From Trinickia dinghuensis (GTDB lineage: Bacteria; Pseudomonadota; Gammaproteobacteria; Burkholderiales; Burkholderiaceae), in the NCBI RefSeq assembly GCF_003367175.1, contig NZ_QRGA01000018.1, positions 124,001 to 188,000 on the forward strand: a stretch of 64,000 bases of DNA, read 5' to 3'. The position numbers were made by a program, and so were the translations under genes. The notes below the pieces were generated by a model. That model saw nothing but the letters and a program-made list of their open reading frames with translations, was not told the origin of the DNA and did not search any database. Shown here one piece after another: positions 16,060 to 24,442 of the stretch (position 1 is the stretch's first letter; every line of letters starts with the position of its first letter).

Positions 16060-16482
16060 TTGGAACCACGCGACCTTGCGAGCCACAAGGCAGCACCCAA
16101 ACGTCTGCAAGAGACGCCAACGTTCAAGTCATTGAAGCGCGGGAAACTGCCGAAGCCCTTCCATAAGATGGGCGGCCCGAGGACCTTTGCAACTGACCTC
16201 ATCGAAGTCTCAAGCGAACACGTCGTGGTCTTCATCTGGCGAGATGGAGAGATCCTCACCGATAGAGCATTCTTTGGGCATTTGCTTTGCAAGTTGCCCA
16301 CCGGCGCGCTCTACCCTCTTTTTGAATTCCATTGGCACCCAAGCCACAAAGGACTGCACGCCAAGCTGCCTTGCCGGACGGAATACGACTACACTAACAG
16401 GCAACTGCCAGGGGCGCCGGAGCTGGCCCTTAAAACCGACGGAAGCTTGACCCAAGAAACGAGGTTGACAGGTTGCGGTTGA
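16060..16482 (+). CDS. uncharacterised protein of the foreign-looking cassette (140 aa)
   Basis: A 140-aa protein of unknown function. Its C-terminal half has a compact, probably conserved core: FEFHWHPSHKGLHAKLPC, then YTNRQLPGAPELAL, with two His and two Cys residues that could form a metal site. The N-terminal half includes TDLIEVSSEHVVVFIWRDGE. Translation probably starts at TTG 16060, because GGAG is located six bases upstream. Codon use is less GC-rich than in the flanking genes. It lies 52 bases before the DUF1828 gene in the same direction, so the two are likely one unit. It is not a known enzyme to me. Confidence 0.65.
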   Translation: MEPRDLASHKAAPKRLQETPTFKSLKRGKLPKPFHKMGGPRTFATDLIEVSSEHVVVFIWRDGEILTDRAFFGHLLCKLPTGALYPLFEFHWHPSHKGLHAKLPCRTEYDYTNRQLPGAPELALKTDGSLTQETRLTGCG

Positions 16483-16534
16483 TCGCGGCGTTCTGCGATG
16501 CATGCGGCATTGTTCTTGGGGGGGCCAACTCGTT

Positions 16535-17305
16535 ATGGAACGACTAGCAACGAACCTGAAGCGCGCGATTTGCGGCCTTTTTGAAGTGCACGACGATGAA
16601 GCCGGAGTGCAGCGGGTCGTCACGCCCTTGGAGTACCCTGGCAGCGGCGATCGGGTCGTTGTTCGGGTGCGGTCACGGGATGACGGCTACTCCATCGACG
16701 ACAACGGCGAAGCTGCGCTCTATGCGGGCATGGCTGGCGGAGACGTCGATTCGGAGAGCGTGGCGCGCTGGGTCGAAGACCTCGCGCGGTATTCACCAGC
16801 GCGGTTCGATAGTGCAGACGAAGCCATCAAAGCATATACCAACGACGTCCGCCTGACTGCGCCCTATGTCTTCCGAGTCGCCGAGGCAGCTCAACAGTTG
16901 TTTGCGATCGCTACATCTCGCACAGAGCGGCAAGCATGGGACTTTAAGCAGCGCCTAGCAGAGGTGATGATTCGTACCGCCAAGGATCTGGGAGTCAACT
17001 TGCAGTCGGAAGTCGAACTTCCTATCGCTGGCGGACTGGTCGCTGACCATGTGATTGATCATCGGACGCCTTTGATTGTGGTTGCTGCAACGAACGCAAC
17101 CCGGCTGCTCGAGGCAGAAATCATTCATATGCAGTACCGCTTGGCGAACATGTCGGGTTTCGTGCTGGCGATTGCAGAAAGTCAGACGACAGTTGGGAAG
17201 CGTCAGTTTGAGCGGGCGAATTACTATACTGGCACGACAGTCACGTTCAGCGAGCCGGATCTCCCAAAGCTTGTCGAAAACCAATTGAGATACCAATTGC
17301 AGTAA
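16535..17305 (+). CDS. DUF1828 domain protein
   Basis: A 256-aa protein. The N-terminal half has the DUF1828 pattern VVTPLEYPGSGDRVVVRVRS followed by RDDGYSIDDNGEAALYAGMA. The C-terminal half (EVMIRTAKDLGVNLQSEVEL onward, then ADHVIDHRTPLIVVAATNAT) looks like the DUF1829-type domain that often accompanies it and could be a degenerate nuclease-like fold, but this is inference. The ATG at 16535 has a GGGGGG tract ten bases upstream; an ATG at 16502 is in frame but lacks a ribosome-binding site. Together with the preceding gene it forms a compact cassette of lower GC than its surroundings. Function is unknown. Confidence 0.7.
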   Translation: MERLATNLKRAICGLFEVHDDEAGVQRVVTPLEYPGSGDRVVVRVRSRDDGYSIDDNGEAALYAGMAGGDVDSESVARWVEDLARYSPARFDSADEAIKAYTNDVRLTAPYVFRVAEAAQQLFAIATSRTERQAWDFKQRLAEVMIRTAKDLGVNLQSEVELPIAGGLVADHVIDHRTPLIVVAATNATRLLEAEIIHMQYRLANMSGFVLAIAESQTTVGKRQFERANYYTGTTVTFSEPDLPKLVENQLRYQLQ

Positions 17306-17452
17306 ACGTCGACTGAAGCCCGCCCCGTGCGGGCCCTTCGCCCTTCCCTTTCCGAGCCCCGACCGGCACGCACATCGCGCCGTTCCTTCTAGAACCGATC
17401 ATGCTGGCTCACAGCTCGACAGCGTGATCGCGCTCACTTCGGAGGAACATCC

Positions 17453-17655
17453 ATGGCGACCGAATCGAACACATCACTCCCGCAGTTCGACCGCCCCTTG
17501 CGCTTGTTCGCGTGCTTGCTCAAAACGCACCCGGCAAGCTGATCGACATCGGTGAAATTACTTGCCTGCGCGACGGCGCCGGCCAGATCAAACTCGACGT
17601 CGATGCCATCGACTTGGGACCGCAAGCGGACGCAAACGAGGCCTACGCGCACTAG
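17453..17655 (+). pseudogene. small gene interrupted by a -1 frameshift at a C-run
   Basis: GGAGGA at 17442-17447 precedes ATG 17453 with good spacing, and the frame begins MATESNTSLPQFDRP but then stops early. Shifting by -1 at the CCCC run (17494-17497) restores a sensible 67-aa protein continuing LALVRVLAQNAPGKLIDIGE and ending DLGPQADANEAYAH at TAG 17653-17655. The gene therefore looks like it has lost one C from a run of five, or it is a sequencing error, or it uses programmed slippage. The product family is not recognised. Its stop overlaps the GTG start of the next small gene (TAGTG). Confidence 0.55.
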
Positions 17656-17813
17656 TGCCCGAGCTGACCTTCGACTATCTCGACGGGTTGTTCACGAGCG
17701 AAGCGGACGCGAAGTTCGATGGCGCACTCGACGCACTTCCGCACATCGGCTTCACGCTGGCCGAAACCCTGCCGCGCGAGTTCGTCGACAAGAAGCCTCC
17801 CGAACTCTTTTAG
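17655..17813 (+). CDS. small acidic hypothetical protein (52 aa)
   Basis: A 52-aa acidic frame starting at GTG 17655, which shares its G with the preceding TAG stop, an arrangement typical of translational coupling. The product begins PELTFDYLDGLFTSEADAKF and ends PREFVDKKPPELF. No signal peptide, membrane segment or known domain. If the upstream gene is truly frameshifted, coupled translation of this one would be lost. It is convergent with the DUF4142 gene and overlaps it by four bases. Confidence 0.45.
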   Translation: MPELTFDYLDGLFTSEADAKFDGALDALPHIGFTLAETLPREFVDKKPPELF

Positions 17814-18352
17814 CGCCCCGCCTGCTGCTCCTTCAAAAGCAGCGCCTGCGCGAGCTGCAGATGCTCGACGCCGACCGGCGCATTCTTCGCCGCGAACGCC
17901 TTCACGTCGGCATCCTCGCCGGCCTGCGCCTCGCTTTCGTAAAGCCCGTTGCCCATGCGGTGAATGTTGATCTGAGCGCGCAGATACTCGCGGTCGAAGA
18001 GCTTGCCGTTCAGGTTGGTCAACTCCTCGTAGAGCGTTCGGTTGGCCGGGTCCATTGCGTTGATCAGATTCACACGCTTGCGATCGGCCAGTTGAGACAG
18101 CTCCGCGTTGATATGCGTGTACTCCTGCGCAAGCCGATGTCCATACGCTTTCACCGCAGGATCGCCCGCGTGACGCTCCGCGAGTTCCGCCATGTCTACC
18201 TCGGCAATCTCCTCGCTCGCAGCCGTCAGCATGAATTGCTGATCGACCGGCGTGACTTCCGCACTCGATTGCAAAAATGAGCAGCCTGAGGCGATCAACG
18301 CTGTGCATCCCATCACAGCGGCCGCGGCGCGACAAAATGAATTGAGCATCAT
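17810..18352 (-). CDS. DUF4142 lipoprotein
   Basis: A 180-aa predicted periplasmic lipoprotein. The start has two adjacent ATGs (18352 and 18349) after a GGGG-rich site. A hydrophobic leader ends ALIASGC, with Cys 24 the likely lipidated residue. The mature part is all-helical: VDQQFMLTAASEEIAEVDMA, LAERHAGDPAVKAYGHRLAQ, then QLADRKRV, the signature of DUF4142 (ferritin-like four-helix bundle). Members are often linked with stress or envelope maintenance; no enzyme activity is established. Confidence 0.85.
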   Translation of the reverse strand: MMLNSFCRAAAAVMGCTALIASGCSFLQSSAEVTPVDQQFMLTAASEEIAEVDMAELAERHAGDPAVKAYGHRLAQEYTHINAELSQLADRKRVNLINAMDPANRTLYEELTNLNGKLFDREYLRAQINIHRMGNGLYESEAQAGEDADVKAFAAKNAPVGVEHLQLAQALLLKEQQAGR

Positions 18353-18707
18353 CCGTCCCCCCAACAGAGGTCGCCGCGATGGTTCCACCTGTTCGCGGCT
18401 CCCGTTCCATCAGACGAGACGCCGCATAAAAGATGCCAGCGGCTACCGCATGCCGACTATGAAACGCTGCGCAAGCGTTGGCGTATCGGGCAGCGCAGCG
18501 TCGTGTTCAATCGCCTCACACACCGTCGCGCGAAGCACATCGCCGCGCGAGCCTGCGAACCAGTCCGAATCTGCGGAGTGAATCGCACCGAAGCACCCTG
18601 CTCAGGCGACCATGGCCTCCCGCGCCCGTATCCACGACCGGCGTGGCGTCATCGATACTCGGCGACGTCACGCATGCGCGGCGGTCGCTCACCAGGAGGG
18701 CAACGTC
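18353..18707. other. intergenic region between divergent genes
   Basis: About 355 bases upstream of both the DUF4142 gene (leftward) and the next rightward gene. Several overlapping open frames exist but none has a ribosome-binding site or recognisable product. It probably holds the two promoters, though I cannot pick a convincing -35/-10 pair. Confidence 0.4.
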
Positions 18708-19112
18708 ATGACCAACCCTGTCGTACGCGTATCGAATAAAACCGATCACCCCGTGTGCATCGCACGCGATCCGAACTGGGACGATCAGGTGCTTCTCGTC
18801 GGCGGACGCGCAGCCGAGAAAGCGCGCTGCCTGCGGCCGGGCGCCAGCACCAGCTTCGGCATTCGCCTAGGCGCCGATACGGAGCCCGACGAGAATCTGA
18901 TGGGTGTCATTTTCGGCGACGGCAAAGTCTTCGGCTTCGGCATGAAGTTCGACTATGAAAACGCGGGGGCATACCAGTCGACGCTCGGCCATCATCCCGA
19001 TACGGGCCTGCTCGCCGTGACCGATGAAACCAAGCTCGGTACGCCCTCGTTCAAGTATTCCGTCACCGATCAAACGCAGTGGTCGATGAAGATGACGTTC
19101 GAGGACGCGTAA
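18708..19112 (+). CDS. hypothetical protein (134 aa)
   Basis: A 134-aa protein preceded by AGGAGGG (18694-18700), seven bases from the ATG, the strongest ribosome-binding site in this region. No signal peptide is seen. The sequence looks like an all-beta sandwich: VVRVSNKTDHPVCIARDPNW, DDQVLLVGGRAAEKARCLRP, GASTSFGIRLGADTEPDENL, then VFGFGMKFDYENAG. Such proteins can be lectin-like or carbohydrate-binding, but that is a guess from pattern. It lies 211 bases upstream of the secreted pair that includes a protease. Confidence 0.6.
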   Translation: MTNPVVRVSNKTDHPVCIARDPNWDDQVLLVGGRAAEKARCLRPGASTSFGIRLGADTEPDENLMGVIFGDGKVFGFGMKFDYENAGAYQSTLGHHPDTGLLAVTDETKLGTPSFKYSVTDQTQWSMKMTFEDA

Positions 19113-19323
19113 CGTTCGATTGCGCTACTGCGGAAAGCCGGGGGCAACTCGCCCCGGCGAATGACTGACGAACTCAAGAAAAGAATGCCGCATCGATACC
19201 GGCTTTACAAAGGGTGCACGCGGTGATTTGCTTGGCACATGAGATCGTCGCGCGTGGTCGGCTCTGTTCGAACACAACGAGCACTACGATCGCATCGGTT
19301 GCGCGTCTCGGCGGGGGTGAGTC

Positions 19324-20076
19324 ATGCAAGATCGTCGGTTGCGGGTCGCGGTGCTTTGCTTGGTGGCAGCGGCGGCCACTTTGTCGTCGCTCGTTTGCGC
19401 CCAGTCGATCCCGGCGCCCGGGCAGTCGAACGACATCGGGGTGCTGTCGCCGGCCGGCGGGTCCGCCCAGCGTCAAGCAGCCGAACAGGGCTTGGCGACA
19501 CTCGCCAGGCGCTTGCCCGCGTCGGCATCCGGCGTCGGCGCGAATCACATCTTCGACATCGACGATCGACAGCTCGGCAGCGCTAAGATCGGCGACGGGT
19601 TCGAGACCTATCTCGTCGATCCGAAGAGACTGCTGGCAGGCAAGCTCCTCGGCCAAAGCCTCTACGGCAGCGGCGAATGGCGGTTCGTCGTCGTGGCAAA
19701 CGGCAAGGGCATCGGCCTCATCACGGTCGCACTCATGAACAGCAAGTGGACCATGGTCGAAGCCGGTGCCAGCGAACTGGCCAGCGAAATCGTGTCGGTC
19801 GCCGCGCGCTACGCGCAGCAAAATCCGGGCGCTCGTCTACGTTTCGTGCGCAGCCCTCAAGCGGTCGCCGACTTCATCGAGGTTTCCGCGCCTAGCGGCG
19901 CCGGCGCCGCGAGTGCGCCCGTCTACGTTCCGCTCGCGAGTGCTCGCGCGACGCTCGCCCCCAATCGCGCCGAGCCCATCACGCCGCGATCCGCACTCTC
20001 CGATACCGAACTCGACGGTGCATTGCGGCAACGCGCGCGGCTCGGCATGCGCGATTTACGAATCGGACATGATTGA
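19324..20076 (+). CDS. secreted hypothetical protein, partner of the downstream protease
   Basis: A 250-aa exported protein. The signal peptide covers residues 1-26 (hydrophobic run, then SSLVCA before QSIPAPG). The mature part includes a segment DDRQLGSAKIGDGFETYLVD, then GEWRFVVVANGKGIGLITVA and a short amphipathic helix before RFVRSPQAVADFIEV. I do not recognise the family. GGGTGAG precedes the ATG closely. It ends 27 bases before the papain-like protease gene, so the two are almost certainly co-transcribed; an inhibitor, chaperone or co-secreted substrate role is inference only. Confidence 0.6.
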   Translation: MQDRRLRVAVLCLVAAAATLSSLVCAQSIPAPGQSNDIGVLSPAGGSAQRQAAEQGLATLARRLPASASGVGANHIFDIDDRQLGSAKIGDGFETYLVDPKRLLAGKLLGQSLYGSGEWRFVVVANGKGIGLITVALMNSKWTMVEAGASELASEIVSVAARYAQQNPGARLRFVRSPQAVADFIEVSAPSGAGAASAPVYVPLASARATLAPNRAEPITPRSALSDTELDGALRQRARLGMRDLRIGHD

Positions 20077-20103
20077 CTCGGGCGGATATTCGGGAGATTG
20101 GCC

Positions 20104-20691
20104 GTGAACAAAAGAATCGCCGCTCGCTTGTTGAGCGAGTTCGCTATCGTTGCCGCACCCGCGTTCGTCACCGTCAGCGCGCAGCAGATCGGCATCCCTC
20201 AAGTCACGCAGCAATACAGCGAATGGTGCTGGGCCGCCGACGCCGATGCCGTCCTCGCCTATCGTGGCGTATCGAGCACTCAATGCGGTATCGCGAACTG
20301 GGTCGAATCGATCGGATATGCCTGCGAAGACGCGCCATTCGACTGGAACGACGCAGCCAACTCGCCCAATTCGATCGCAGGCACGACGGGTATCAGCGGG
20401 ATCCTCTGGTCGCTAGGCCGGCGCGACTCGCGGTATTACGACGGTGCGCTCTCTTTCGGCACGATCGGCAACAACATCGATCAGGGCGACCCGGTCGTCG
20501 TCCTTTGGACCTGGCGCGACGGCGGAGGTCATTTCATCGTCGTCGACGGCTATGACGACCAAGAAGGCGCGCTCTACTTCATGAACCCGTGGCCCGGCGA
20601 GGGGGCCGGCTACGGGGACTACGAATGGATGCTGAACGGCTCCGGCAGCATGGGCACCCACGCGTGGGCGGAATCGCTAGTCGTCTATTGA
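20104..20691 (+). CDS. secreted papain-like cysteine protease (C39/C70-like)
   Basis: A 195-aa exported cysteine protease. The signal peptide ends near residue 26 (AFVTVSA before QQIG). Active-site residues can be placed: the oxyanion Gln in QVTQQYSE, nucleophile C42 in WCWAAD, H143 in GGGHFIVVDGYD, and N161 in FMNPWPGEG. This order and spacing match papain-fold peptidases of the AvrRpt2/C39-like group. GTG 20104 is preferred (GGAG seven bases upstream) over TTG 20098, which abuts the ribosome-binding site. There is no ABC domain or double-glycine leader gene nearby, so it is not a bacteriocin exporter. Target unknown. Confidence 0.8.
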   Translation: MNKRIAARLLSEFAIVAAPAFVTVSAQQIGIPQVTQQYSEWCWAADADAVLAYRGVSSTQCGIANWVESIGYACEDAPFDWNDAANSPNSIAGTTGISGILWSLGRRDSRYYDGALSFGTIGNNIDQGDPVVVLWTWRDGGGHFIVVDGYDDQEGALYFMNPWPGEGAGYGDYEWMLNGSGSMGTHAWAESLVVY

Positions 20692-20891
20692 GGCCAAGGT
20701 TCGCCCTCGCCGTCCGCCATTTCTGCAACGGGTGCAGACATCCCCGCCTGCGCGCTCGAACAGGCACCCCTGTGCTGTGGGCACGCGCACGATCGTCGCG
20801 CGAATCGGGATGCAGGCACGCGTGCCATTGACTACGCTTCATGCACATCGCCTCGCGCTCGATCTAGCGCGCAAGTTGCATCGCGACAGCC

Positions 20892-21401
20892 ATGACCCCC
20901 GATCTCGTGCGCTACCCCGCATTACGCGCCTGCGGACTGACCCGCCTCGCCGCACTCGGCGCATTGTTCCTCGCCTCTGCCTGCACTTTCACGCCACCGA
21001 CTCGTCCCCCCGCCGCCGCGCTGCCCCCGCCGGCGGTCGCCAACAGCCTGACGGTCGATCAATACCGGCAAGCCGTCGCGCGACGGATTGCCGAACGCAG
21101 CCCGTCGTATGTCGAGCATCGCGCTCCGCAAGCGATGCTGCGCTCGCTCGTGGTCGTCGCGTTCACGATCGATCGCAACGGCACGGTCGTCCGCTCGTCC
21201 ATCTATCGCACCAACGGGGACGACGAAGCCGAAGCGACGGCGCTCGCCGCGCTGCGTCGCGCGTCGCCGCTGCCGCCGCCGCCGGCCAAGCTGCTCAACG
21301 GCCGCGGTCAAGTCGAACTGATGGAAGACTGGCTGTTCAACGACGACGGCAAATTCCAACTGCGCGAACTCGCGGCCCCGCAAGCGCTGACCTTCGACTG
21401 A
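20892..21401 (+). CDS. TonB C-terminal-like lipoprotein
   Basis: A 169-aa exported protein. The leader LGALFLASAC suggests lipidation at Cys 31, followed by a proline-rich stretch (TPPTRPPAAALPPPA) like the flexible arm of TonB. The C-terminal part, MLRSLVVVAFTIDRNGTVVR followed by AEATALAALRRASPLPPPPA, matches the TonB C-terminal domain that contacts outer-membrane receptors. There is no N-terminal membrane anchor as in classical TonB and no exbB/exbD nearby, so an energy-transducing role is uncertain; a stand-alone TonB-fold lipoprotein is more likely. Confidence 0.7.
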   Translation: MTPDLVRYPALRACGLTRLAALGALFLASACTFTPPTRPPAAALPPPAVANSLTVDQYRQAVARRIAERSPSYVEHRAPQAMLRSLVVVAFTIDRNGTVVRSSIYRTNGDDEAEATALAALRRASPLPPPPAKLLNGRGQVELMEDWLFNDDGKFQLRELAAPQALTFD

Positions 21402-21430
21402 GTCGAGCCTCGCAAGCACGGCTTGGAGCG

Positions 21431-21459
21431 TTGCCGCCCGGCGCGCACGCTCCTATAAT
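21431..21459 (+). promoter_or_regulatory. putative promoter upstream of the MFS gene
   Basis: TTGCCG (21431-21436), 17-base spacer, TATAAT (21454-21459). The only rightward gene it can serve is the MFS transporter 310 bases downstream, giving an unusually long leader. The leader 21630-21690 has imperfect repeats of GCGATTGC/GATTGC type. Confidence 0.55.
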
Positions 21460-21770
21460 TTTCCGCACCGCGCAGCCGGACCTTCCGGTCACGCTCGCGG
21501 CGCCCCGCTTACCCGGCGGAGCGCCGGTGAGCCCAACACCGCCTCGCCCGCGCCATTCGCGCGTCACGCCGGTCGAATCGCACTTCCGTTTTTTCTCGCT
21601 GCTTGCTCAGTATGCGAGTGTTCTAGTATTCGCGATTGCGTTTTTGTTTGCGATTGCATTTTCGATTGCGATTACGCTTGCGCAATCGTGCCGTAGCTCC
21701 CCGATCACACCATGGATGCCGCCGACGCTCGCGCGGCCCGGCAACCGTCATAACCACCGGAGACCCTTAT

Positions 21771-23087
21771 ATGTCCGCTTCGCCGTCATCGCCTTCCGTG
21801 ACTTCCGTGTCCGACCCGGCGACCGAGACGAGCCGCGCCCGCATCGTCTTCGCCAGCTTCATCGGCACGGCGATCGAGTTCTACGACTTCTACGTCTATG
21901 CCACCGCCGCCGCGCTGGTCATCGGGCCAGTGTTCTTCCCGCACGGATCGGCAACGGCCCAAGCTTTGTCGGCGTTCGTCACGTTCGGCATCGCGTTCAT
22001 CGCGCGGCCGATCGGCTCGTTCATATTCGGCCACTTCGGCGATCGCATCGGGCGCAAGTCCACGCTCGTCGCCTCGCTGCTCGTCATGGGGCTGTCCACG
22101 ACACTGATCGGCTTCCTACCGGGCTACGACTCGCTCGGTTCGCTGGCGCCGATCCTGCTGTGCATCCTGCGCTTCGGGCAAGGCATCGGGCTTGGCGGAG
22201 AATGGGGCGGCGCCGCGCTGCTCGCTACCGAGAACGCGCCGGCGGGCCGCCGCGGCTGGTTCGGCATGTTTCCCCAACTTGGGCCGTCGGTCGGTTTTCT
22301 GGTTTCGAACGGTTTGTTCTTCGCGCTGGCAATGGGGCTCTCCGACGCGCAGTTTCGTTCGTGGGGATGGCGCGTGCCGTTCCTGGCGAGCGCCGTGCTC
22401 GTCGCGCTCGGCCTGTACGTCCGCTTGAAGATTGCCGAAACGCCCGCCTTCCGCGCTGCAATCGAACGCGCCGAACGCGTGCGCGTGCCGCTCGTTTCGC
22501 TGTTCGCGCATCACGGCCGGGCAACGCTCGCCGGCTCGTTCGCGATGGTCGTCTGCTACACGCTGTTCTATATGTCGGCTGTGTTCACGCTTTCGTACGG
22601 CGTGTCGACGCTGCATATCGCGCGGCAAACCTTCCTGGGCATGCTGTGCTTCGCCGTGCTGTTCATGGCGCTCGCAACGCCGCTGGCCGCCTGGGCCAGC
22701 GACCGCTTCGGGCGGCGCCCCGTGCTCATCGCGGGCATGCTCGCGGCGATCGCATCGGGCTTCGCCATGGCGCCGCTCGTCGGCAGCGGTTCGCCGGCGC
22801 TCATCACGCTGTTCTTGACGCTCGAGCTGTTCCTGATGGGCATCACGTTCGCCCCGATGGGCGCGTTGCTGCCCGAGTTGTTCCCGACCGCCGTGCGATA
22901 CACAGGTGCCGGCGTCTCCTACAACCTTGGCGGCATTCTCGGCGCATCGATCGCACCGTACATCGCCCAGATGCTCGCGGCGCGCGGCGGATTGACGTGG
23001 GTTGGCGCCTATGTGTCGTTGGCCGCGGCAGTCAGCCTAGTCGCCGTCCTCGCGATGCGCGAAACGCGCGACGTTCCGTTGTCCTAA
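21771..23087 (+). CDS. MFS transporter, metabolite:H+ symporter type
   Basis: A 438-aa inner-membrane transporter of the major facilitator superfamily, MHS subfamily (ProP, ShiA and KgtP relatives). It begins with RARIVFASFIGTAIEFYDFY, the family signature in helix 1, and continues with the loop 2-3 motif GHFGDRIGRKSTL. The second half repeats it in WASDRFGRRPVLIAG. Twelve membrane segments are expected. GGAG lies eight bases upstream of ATG 21771; an in-frame upstream extension is arginine-rich noise. MHS members carry organic acids, proline, betaine or shikimate; the substrate here is not predictable. Confidence 0.93.
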   Translation: MSASPSSPSVTSVSDPATETSRARIVFASFIGTAIEFYDFYVYATAAALVIGPVFFPHGSATAQALSAFVTFGIAFIARPIGSFIFGHFGDRIGRKSTLVASLLVMGLSTTLIGFLPGYDSLGSLAPILLCILRFGQGIGLGGEWGGAALLATENAPAGRRGWFGMFPQLGPSVGFLVSNGLFFALAMGLSDAQFRSWGWRVPFLASAVLVALGLYVRLKIAETPAFRAAIERAERVRVPLVSLFAHHGRATLAGSFAMVVCYTLFYMSAVFTLSYGVSTLHIARQTFLGMLCFAVLFMALATPLAAWASDRFGRRPVLIAGMLAAIASGFAMAPLVGSGSPALITLFLTLELFLMGITFAPMGALLPELFPTAVRYTGAGVSYNLGGILGASIAPYIAQMLAARGGLTWVGAYVSLAAAVSLVAVLAMRETRDVPLS

Positions 23088-23100
23088 GTTGTCCTGCCCG

Positions 23101-24204
23101 TCACCGTTCGCTCGGCGAACGGTTGTCGGAACTCACGCGGACGAGCCGCGTGGCAGGCGCCGCCGCGATACGCGCCATCGCCAGCAGCGCCGAGACGGCA
23201 ACGATATCGCCGGCGAGCCGCGCGAACCAGTTCGTGTCGGCGTGCGCGAGGCGAATGCCGGCATCGACGACGATCGACACGGCCGTGCCGCCGACGAAAC
23301 AGACCAGTCCTTGCTTTCCCACCGTCACGACCGCGGGCAGGCGTTCGGCCAGCGTCCGAATCCAGCCCAGCCGAGCCGCCTGTGCGCACAGCCAAGCAAG
23401 CGCCAGAAAACTGACGATACGCACGCTAGCCAAGTTCTGCTTCATATACCCGGGCGACGGGTGGCTATCGATACAGACCTTCACGAACATGAACGTCAGT
23501 ACCACGGCGAAGGCGGCAGCCGTCAACGCATGGCCGACGTTCGACGTCTGCGTCCGCGCGGGCACGGGATGCAGGCGGCACAGCACGCCGAGCATGAACA
23601 GCATCTGCCAGGCGAACGGGTTGAACGGCCAATCGGCGACGTTCAGCACGCCGGCCGCAAGCCAGGGCGCACCCAGCCACACGGCGAGACTCCCCGCAAA
23701 CAAGGCGACGGGCATGCGACGCGCCAGCGGCACCACCACCGATACACTCAGCGCATAGAGCAAGTACATCGGCAGCACGGCGGACAGAAACGGCTGCCGG
23801 CGCAGCGTGGCGATTTCGACGATGCCTTGCAGAGGGCGATGCGCGAAACCGGGCCACCCCGATTCGGCGACCAGCGGCGACGCGATGGGCAAGCTCGCGA
23901 CGACGGCACCGCACACGAGCATCAGCGCAGCCGTCAGCAAGTAGGCGCGATAAATTTCCCACGCACGCTTGAGGAAGCGCCGGCGCGCGGCCCCTTCGCC
24001 ACGACGCGCGGCGATATTGGTATACCCCGCCGCCGACGCGTAGCCGCCGAGAAACACGAAAACCTCGGCCGCATCGCAGTACGCGTAGTTATGCAGCGTG
24101 GCGTGCGACAGCACGCTCACGGAAATATGATCGATGGCGATCGCGATCAGGACGATCCCGCGCAGCAAATCGACCTCGATCGACCGTCCAGCGGACGAAT
24201 TCAT
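23101..24204 (-). CDS. opgC: OpgC family membrane protein (glucan modification)
   Basis: A 367-aa polytopic inner-membrane protein of the OpgC/acyltransferase-3-like family. It opens with GRSIEVDLLRGIVLIAIAID, the family signature including the catalytic-type acidic and His residues near ID-H, and shows VFVFLGGYASAAGY in the first loop. About ten membrane segments are visible. OpgC transfers succinyl groups to osmoregulated periplasmic glucans in enterobacteria; no opgGH genes are adjacent, so its acceptor is uncertain. It is convergent with the MFS gene, 13 bases apart. Confidence 0.85.
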   Translation of the reverse strand: MNSSAGRSIEVDLLRGIVLIAIAIDHISVSVLSHATLHNYAYCDAAEVFVFLGGYASAAGYTNIAARRGEGAARRRFLKRAWEIYRAYLLTAALMLVCGAVVASLPIASPLVAESGWPGFAHRPLQGIVEIATLRRQPFLSAVLPMYLLYALSVSVVVPLARRMPVALFAGSLAVWLGAPWLAAGVLNVADWPFNPFAWQMLFMLGVLCRLHPVPARTQTSNVGHALTAAAFAVVLTFMFVKVCIDSHPSPGYMKQNLASVRIVSFLALAWLCAQAARLGWIRTLAERLPAVVTVGKQGLVCFVGGTAVSIVVDAGIRLAHADTNWFARLAGDIVAVSALLAMARIAAAPATRLVRVSSDNRSPSER

Positions 24205-24442
24205 TGAGCACCCTTATTTTTATGGCCGCTCCCGGCCCTCGCCGGTTGGTGCATCGAGCCCGCCAAAAATTCCTCGCCCGCGCGATTTTTATCGGGGATT
24301 TCCCGATGCCACCCTTGCGCGCGGCGAAAGCATCGGGATTATTCCCGGGTTGTCCGGGCAAACCGTGCGTCTATACTGGGCTCGACGCACCGTTTCACGT
24401 CAATTTTCTGCACATCCGCACGTTTGCGCATGGGAGACGACG

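Noticed and set aside
15745-16110. Leftward frame of 121 codons next to the foreign cassette
   Set aside because: It overlaps the start of the rightward 140-aa gene, has no clear ribosome-binding site and no recognisable motif.
13251-17400. Genomic island inserted at tRNA-Ser(TGA)
   Set aside because: The accessory genes follow a tRNA, but no integrase and no repeated tRNA 3' end was seen downstream; only the 16.0-17.3 kb cassette looks foreign.
20104-20691. Bacteriocin-processing C39 peptidase
   Set aside because: No ABC-transporter domain, no double-glycine precursor gene nearby, and it carries its own signal peptide, so a stand-alone secreted protease is more likely.
20732-23758. Rightward open frame of 1008 codons
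   Set aside because: It overlaps the TonB-like and MFS genes in another frame and opgC antisense, with Arg-rich, low-complexity translation and no motif.
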